Part shown: positions 60,654 to 64,000 of the stretch, piece after piece
Numbering within the stretch: position 1 is the stretch's first letter
Layout of the letters: each line of letters starts with the position of its first letter
Assembly (NCBI RefSeq): GCF_900215205.1
Contig: NZ_OBDY01000021.1
Span: 120,059 to 184,058 of the forward strand
DNA from: Paractinoplanes atraurantiacus
Lineage (GTDB): Bacteria; Actinomycetota; Actinomycetes; Mycobacteriales; Micromonosporaceae
Reading direction: 5' to 3'
Length of the DNA stretch: 64,000 nucleotides
The notes under the pieces: model-generated
What the model saw: only the letters and a program-made list of their open reading frames with translations
Told to the model about the DNA's origin: nothing
Database searches by the model: none
Program-made: the position numbers and the translations under genes

Positions 60654-61429
60654 GCGTTCTCAGCTCGCAAGGCGCACAACTGGGCACTCGCCCGGGTGAA
60701 AGCCGTGATGGATCAGCGGGCAGCGGAACGCTCCTACGGCGTGGACGACGAACTGCTGACCCCGTCGATGGGCTGTTCGTTGCCCGCTTTGCGGAAGGTG
60801 TGGAACGCCGAGAATCGGATGCATGTGGTGTTGCCGCGGCTGGGCCGGTTGAAACTGCACGAGTCCGCACGCAAGTTGGCCCGCCGCATCGAGGCCGGCA
60901 CAGCACAGATCATGTCGGCAACCGTCCGGCGCGAAGGCGGGCGGTGGTTCGTGGCGTTCACCGTCGAGATCGAGCGTGAAATCTCGGCCGCCCGGCCGGA
61001 GTCGGTGGTCGGCGTGGACGTCGGCATCAAGCATCTCGCTGTGCTTTCCACCGGTGAGAGCACGCCCGCGTACGGATCAGCCGCGCCCATGCCCGGATAG
61101 CGAACCTGCGCCGCGACGGCCTGCACCAACTCACCACTCGCCTCGCCCGCGAACACACCACGATCGTGGTCGAGGACCTCAACGTCGCCGGGATGCGCAC
61201 CTACAAGTGCACCTTGTGCGGCCTGATTCTTGACCGGGATCTGAACGCCGCACGCAATCTCGCCGCGCACGCGGCTGAGGTGATCACCGCCGGGAGTGGC
61301 CCGGCGGCAGGACGTGGAGCCACCCGGAAGACCTCGCCCGCGAGGCAGGCGGCTGAGAATCGTCAACCCGGCACCGCCCCGGCGGGTCAGACCGGGACCG
61401 CCCGGCCGAAAGGCAGGACAGCCGCATAA
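60654..61429 (+). pseudogene. Decayed TnpB (IS200/IS605-family OrfB) with internal deletions
   Basis: The recognisable TnpB order is kept but pieces are missing. Segments are AHNWALARVKAVMDQRAAERSYGV (about 60672-60745), then WNAENRMHVVLPRLGRLKLHESARKL, where a middle part is gone. RuvC-I follows as VVGVDVGIKHLAVLSTGE (about 61000-61055). A frame change near 61060-61085 leads to ISRAHARIANLRRDGLHQL and RuvC-II IVVEDLNVAGM (about 61164-61196). That is fused straight to the zinc-finger half TYKCTLCG and RuvC-III DRDLNAARNL. The N-terminus is cut at a stop at 60651. TnpB is the RNA-guided nuclease ancestor of Cas12. This copy cannot make a full-length nuclease. Confidence 0.88.
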
Positions 61430-61468
61430 GCGTTGTGACGCACTCAGCGGCGACGGACTATTGATGGC

Positions 61469-62314
61469 GTGGACCTACAGGTAGTGCGGCAGGTGGCCGA
61501 GCTCGAGGACTGGATCTCCGAGGGCGGCGTGGTGGTGCTCAGCGGCGCCGGGCTCTCCACCGACTCCGGCATTCCGGATTACCGGGGGCCGTCGGGCTCG
61601 GCCCGGCGCTCGACGCCGATGACCTATCAGGCGTTCACCCGCGACCCGGTCGCCCGCCGGCGGTACTGGGCGCGCAGCCACCTGGGCTGGCGCACGATCG
61701 GCGAGGCCCGCCCGAACGACGGGCACCGCGCGGTCGCGCGGCTGCAGGAGGCGGGCGCGGTCCAGGGCATCATCACGCAGAACGTGGACGGGCTGCACCA
61801 GGCCGGCGGCGCCCGCGATGTGGTCGAGTTGCACGGCAACCTGGCCCGCATCGTCTGCCTGGACTGCGGTGAGCTGACCCCGCGCGAGTGGATGGCCGCG
61901 CGCCTGGACGACGCCAACCCGGAATTCCGGGGCGTGGCCACCGCGGTCAACGCGGACGGTGACGTGGAACTGGACGACGCCGAGCTCGACGGCTTCACGG
62001 TGGTCGACTGCATGGCGTGCGGCGGCATGTTGAAGCCGGACGTCGTCTACTTCGGCGAGACGGTGCCGCCCGAGCGGGTCTCGCGCAGTTTCGGCCTTGT
62101 CGCCGGGGCGCGGACGTTGCTGGTGCTGGGTTCCTCGCTGACCGTCATGTCGGGCCGCCGGTTCGTGCTGCGGGCGGTCAAGGACGGCATCCGGGTGGCG
62201 ATCGTCAACCGCGGCGTGACGCGCGGCGAGCCGTACGCGGGGGTCGTCGTGGATGCCCCATTGGGCATCGTGCTGCCCCATCTCGCATCGACGGTGGCGA
62301 CTGTTTCGTCCTGA
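61469..62314 (+). CDS. Sir2 family NAD-dependent deacylase
   Basis: A 281-residue sirtuin. The NAD loop is GAGLSTDSGIPDYRG (residues 26-40), the QNVDGLH and ELHGNL blocks give the catalytic histidine, and two CxxC pairs (CLDCG and CMACG) form the zinc site. VLGSSLTVMSGRRF and NRGVTRGEPYA complete the Rossmann half. The spacing between the cysteine pairs is long, as in SIRT4-type enzymes. It should remove acyl groups from lysines. The GTG at 61469 is used; the ribosome site is weak. Confidence 0.92.
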   Translation: MDLQVVRQVAELEDWISEGGVVVLSGAGLSTDSGIPDYRGPSGSARRSTPMTYQAFTRDPVARRRYWARSHLGWRTIGEARPNDGHRAVARLQEAGAVQGIITQNVDGLHQAGGARDVVELHGNLARIVCLDCGELTPREWMAARLDDANPEFRGVATAVNADGDVELDDAELDGFTVVDCMACGGMLKPDVVYFGETVPPERVSRSFGLVAGARTLLVLGSSLTVMSGRRFVLRAVKDGIRVAIVNRGVTRGEPYAGVVVDAPLGIVLPHLASTVATVSS

Positions 62315-62427
62315 TTCTCGTCAATGGAGCGCTCCCATCGACGGCCGTAATCGCACTGAAACCTAAATATTGATTTGACCCCGTTGACGTGACCGGCCTC
62401 ACTGGCGTTAACTGCCGGAACCGCTCC

Positions 62428-62441
62428 CGAAACCGGTTCCG
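62428..62441. promoter_or_regulatory. LacI-type operator candidate
   Basis: CGAAACCGGTTCCG is an imperfect palindrome (12 of 14 positions) centred on CG, the layout of LacI/GalR operators. It lies 55 bp before the lacI-family start and suggests autoregulation. Confidence 0.55.
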
Positions 62442-62495
62442 AAACCTTGAGGCAACGTTCCGGTGACAGCGGCGGCCAGAACTAACGGAGGACAA

Positions 62496-63497
62496 GTGCC
62501 GATCACCATCGCCGACGTCGCGGCTCGGGCCAAGGTCAGCAAGACGACCGTGTCCCGGGTGCTCAACGGCAAGGGCGAGCTGGACGAGTCGACCGCCGCG
62601 CGGGTCCGCGCGGTCATCGACGAGCTCGGCTACGTGCCCAGCGCCCGCGCCGTCGGCCTGGCCCGCGGCCGCACCCGGGTGGTCGGCATGCTCGTGCCGT
62701 CGCTCACCTGGCCGTGGATAGGCGAGGTCATCCAGGGCGCGGTCGACGTGCTCGAGACCGAGCGGTACGGCCTGCTGCTGTTCACCTGCAACCGTGGCGA
62801 GGAGTCGATGCGCCAGTTCGGCGCGCAGGTGTCGGCCAAGTCGTTCGACGGCCTGCTGGTCATCGAGCCCGAGGGCACCCTCGACTACATCGCCACGCTG
62901 CACGCCCGGGGACTGCCGGTGGTGCTCATCGACGACCGCCACCAGGCGTCCGGCCAGATCCCCAGCATCGGGACGACCAACCACGACGGCGCCGGCTCGG
63001 CCGCGCGCCACCTGCTCGAGATCGGCCGCACCCGGCCGCTGATGGTGACCGGACCGGACCGCTTCGGCTGCACCCAGCAGCGCTTCACCGGCTTCGCCGA
63101 CGTCTTCGCCGAGGCCGGGCACCCCATCACCACCGACCGGGTGCATCCCGGCGATTTCACGACCGCCGCCGGCGCCGCCGGCGTCCGGGCCGCGCTGGAG
63201 TCCGGAGTGGACTTCGACGCCGTGTTCGCGCACAACGACCTGGCCGCCATCGGCGCCATGCGTGAGCTGCTCGACCACGGCAAGCGGGTGCCGCAGGACG
63301 TCGCGGTGGTCGGCTTCGACGACATACCGACCGCGGCGCACACCCAGCCGCCGCTGAGCACGGTGCACCAACCGCTGCGCGAGATGGGCGAGGCAGCGGC
63401 ACGCGCGCTGCTCGGCCACTTCGAGGGCACACCCCTGCCCAACCGCCCCACCGTCATTCCCACCACCTTCACTCCCCGCTCCTCCACCACCCTCTAA
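62496..63497 (+). CDS. LacI family transcriptional regulator
   Basis: A 333-residue repressor. The DNA-binding head is ITIADVAARAKVSKTTVSRVLNGKGELDESTAARVRAVIDELGYVPS; a periplasmic-binding-like sugar-sensing core follows. The GTG at 62496 is preferred over 62463 because ACGGAGGACAA precedes it and the helix-turn-helix begins at once. The downstream sugar-ABC binding protein is the likely target. The effector sugar is unknown. Confidence 0.93.
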   Translation: MPITIADVAARAKVSKTTVSRVLNGKGELDESTAARVRAVIDELGYVPSARAVGLARGRTRVVGMLVPSLTWPWIGEVIQGAVDVLETERYGLLLFTCNRGEESMRQFGAQVSAKSFDGLLVIEPEGTLDYIATLHARGLPVVLIDDRHQASGQIPSIGTTNHDGAGSAARHLLEIGRTRPLMVTGPDRFGCTQQRFTGFADVFAEAGHPITTDRVHPGDFTTAAGAAGVRAALESGVDFDAVFAHNDLAAIGAMRELLDHGKRVPQDVAVVGFDDIPTAAHTQPPLSTVHQPLREMGEAAARALLGHFEGTPLPNRPTVIPTTFTPRSSTTL

Positions 63498-63521
63498 AAG
63501 CCTTCCCCCATAACGAAAAAC

Positions 63522-63541
63522 GCCGGCCCGTGGGCCGGCGG
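63522..63541 (+). terminator. Hairpin after lacI-family gene
   Basis: CGCCGGCCC-GT-GGGCCGGCG, nine complementary bases per arm, 25 bp after the lacI stop and preceded by A's. There is no T-tract after it, so termination is likely but not certain. Confidence 0.65.
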
Positions 63542-63628
63542 TAGGCCCCTGCGCCCCTCGCACCGACGACGCCTGCCCCAGGCCGGCGCCGCGATGCCGC
63601 ACGCCCTCCCCCGCCCGACCGCCCGCTT

Positions 63629-63797
63629 CAAACCCACCGCCCCAACCGCGCCACCGCCCCAACCGCGCCACCGCCCCAACCGCGCCACCGCTCCAAGCAC
63701 CACCCGCCGCGCCGCCCCACCGCGCGCCGCCCCACCGCGCACCGCCCCACCGCGCACCGCCCCACCGCGCACCGCCCCACCGCGCACCGCCCCAAAC
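63629..63797. repeat. 15-17 bp tandem repeat
   Basis: Copies of caccgccccaaccgcgc and then caccgccccaccgcg run head to tail, with one imperfect stretch (63690-63715) in the middle. No spacers. Confidence 0.85.
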
Positions 63798-63845
63798 GCC
63801 ATCGCTTGATAACGGATAAAACGCGATTTATCGAGGAGATTCGTG

Positions 63846-64000
63846 ATGCAGAGAAGGAAACTGTTCGCGGTCGCCCTGGCGAGCGCACTCGCCACGGGCG
63901 GGCTCGCCGCATGCGGCGACTCGCCGAACGCGAACAACGCCGACAGCGCGAACAAGTCGTCGGTCGACTTCCTCAAGATCGGCATGCCGAACGGCACGCA
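63846..64000 (+). CDS. Sugar ABC transporter substrate-binding lipoprotein (partial, 5' end)
   Basis: Only the first 51 codons are in the window. A basic N-terminus (MQRRKLF), a hydrophobic core and the lipobox LAAC at about residue 24 are followed by an Asn/Ser-rich linker and the start of a mature domain (SSVDFLKIGMPNGT). This is the layout of carbohydrate-binding lipoproteins of ABC importers. The ATG follows AGGAG. The LacI-type regulator upstream supports a sugar substrate. The domain itself lies outside the window. Confidence 0.75.
   Translation, partial: MQRRKLFAVALASALATGGLAACGDSPNANNADSANKSSVDFLKIGMPNGT

Larger units (their letters stand above)
63498..63845. other. 348-bp spacer with hairpin and repeats
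   Basis: No gene is seen between lacI and the binding-protein gene. It contains a G/C hairpin directly after lacI, a 15-17 bp tandem repeat, and a final 45 bp with an AT-richer stretch (ttgataacggataaaacgcg) that is the probable promoter of the binding-protein gene. Confidence 0.6.

Overview
The window looks like a chromosomal segment of a high-GC Gram-positive actinomycete, most likely a member of the Micromonosporaceae close to Actinoplanes. The grounds are very high GC third positions, many GTG/TTG starts, an Lsr2 nucleoid protein, a probable F420-dependent glucose-6-phosphate dehydrogenase with two luciferase-like F420 oxidoreductases, FliA/WhiG-type sigma factors (expected in zoospore-forming genera) and a HelD-type RNA polymerase motor. 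The genus is inferred, not proven. No phage, CRISPR array, tRNA or rRNA was recognised.

Layout. 1-1716: the 5' part of a UBP zinc-finger gene coupled to a Na+/H+ antiporter (minus). 1781-7391: a five-gene plus-strand operon of OleA-like condensing enzyme, GT2 glycosyltransferase, OleC-like adenylate-forming enzyme, cytochrome P450 and OleD-like reductase, a candidate uncharacterised lipid or beta-lactone pathway. 7375-13863: lipoprotein, EcsC protein, PAC2 protein, esterase, nucleotidyltransferase, a lineage-type hypothetical and a secreted TolB-like protein. 14035-19623: trmB, a GAF/PAS histidine kinase, a PadR/membrane-protein pair and a secreted lysozyme-fold protein. 19926-28536: gamma-glutamyltransferase, an asymmetric pair of ABC exporters with an MFS protein, and a secreted alpha/beta-hydrolase peptidase. 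28653-35478: sugar dehydrogenase-like lipoprotein, a sodium:solute symporter with a small membrane partner, a TetR/FAD-monooxygenase divergent pair, HAD phosphatase and LLM oxidoreductase.

35658-47442: a GT2 enzyme with a long disordered and collagen-like tail, FGD, a one-polypeptide ECF sigma / zinc finger / membrane helix / GH128 glucanase fusion, an RsbW-like kinase with a SpoIIE-like protein lacking a metal-ligand aspartate, MarR, LLM oxidoreductase, lsr2, a D,D-carboxypeptidase, a DUF456 protein and a FliA/WhiG sigma factor. 47477-56502: HelD, a lipoprotein, a second FliA/WhiG sigma factor, a DEAD-box helicase, YceI and a LAL regulator. 56594-64000: divergent inositol-phosphate synthase, papain-like protein, App1 phosphatase, small membrane proteins, a decayed TnpB, Sir2 deacylase, LacI regulator and the start of a sugar-ABC binding lipoprotein.

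Two window-wide traits stand out. Many convergent genes overlap at their 3' ends, by 4 to 68 bp. Spacers repeatedly carry short GC-rich tandem repeats, each with its own unit (16, 18/21, about 30, 57 and 15-17 bp). The strongest candidates for new biology are the Ole-like/P450/GT operon, the sigma-glucanase fusion and the collagen-tailed glycosyltransferase.
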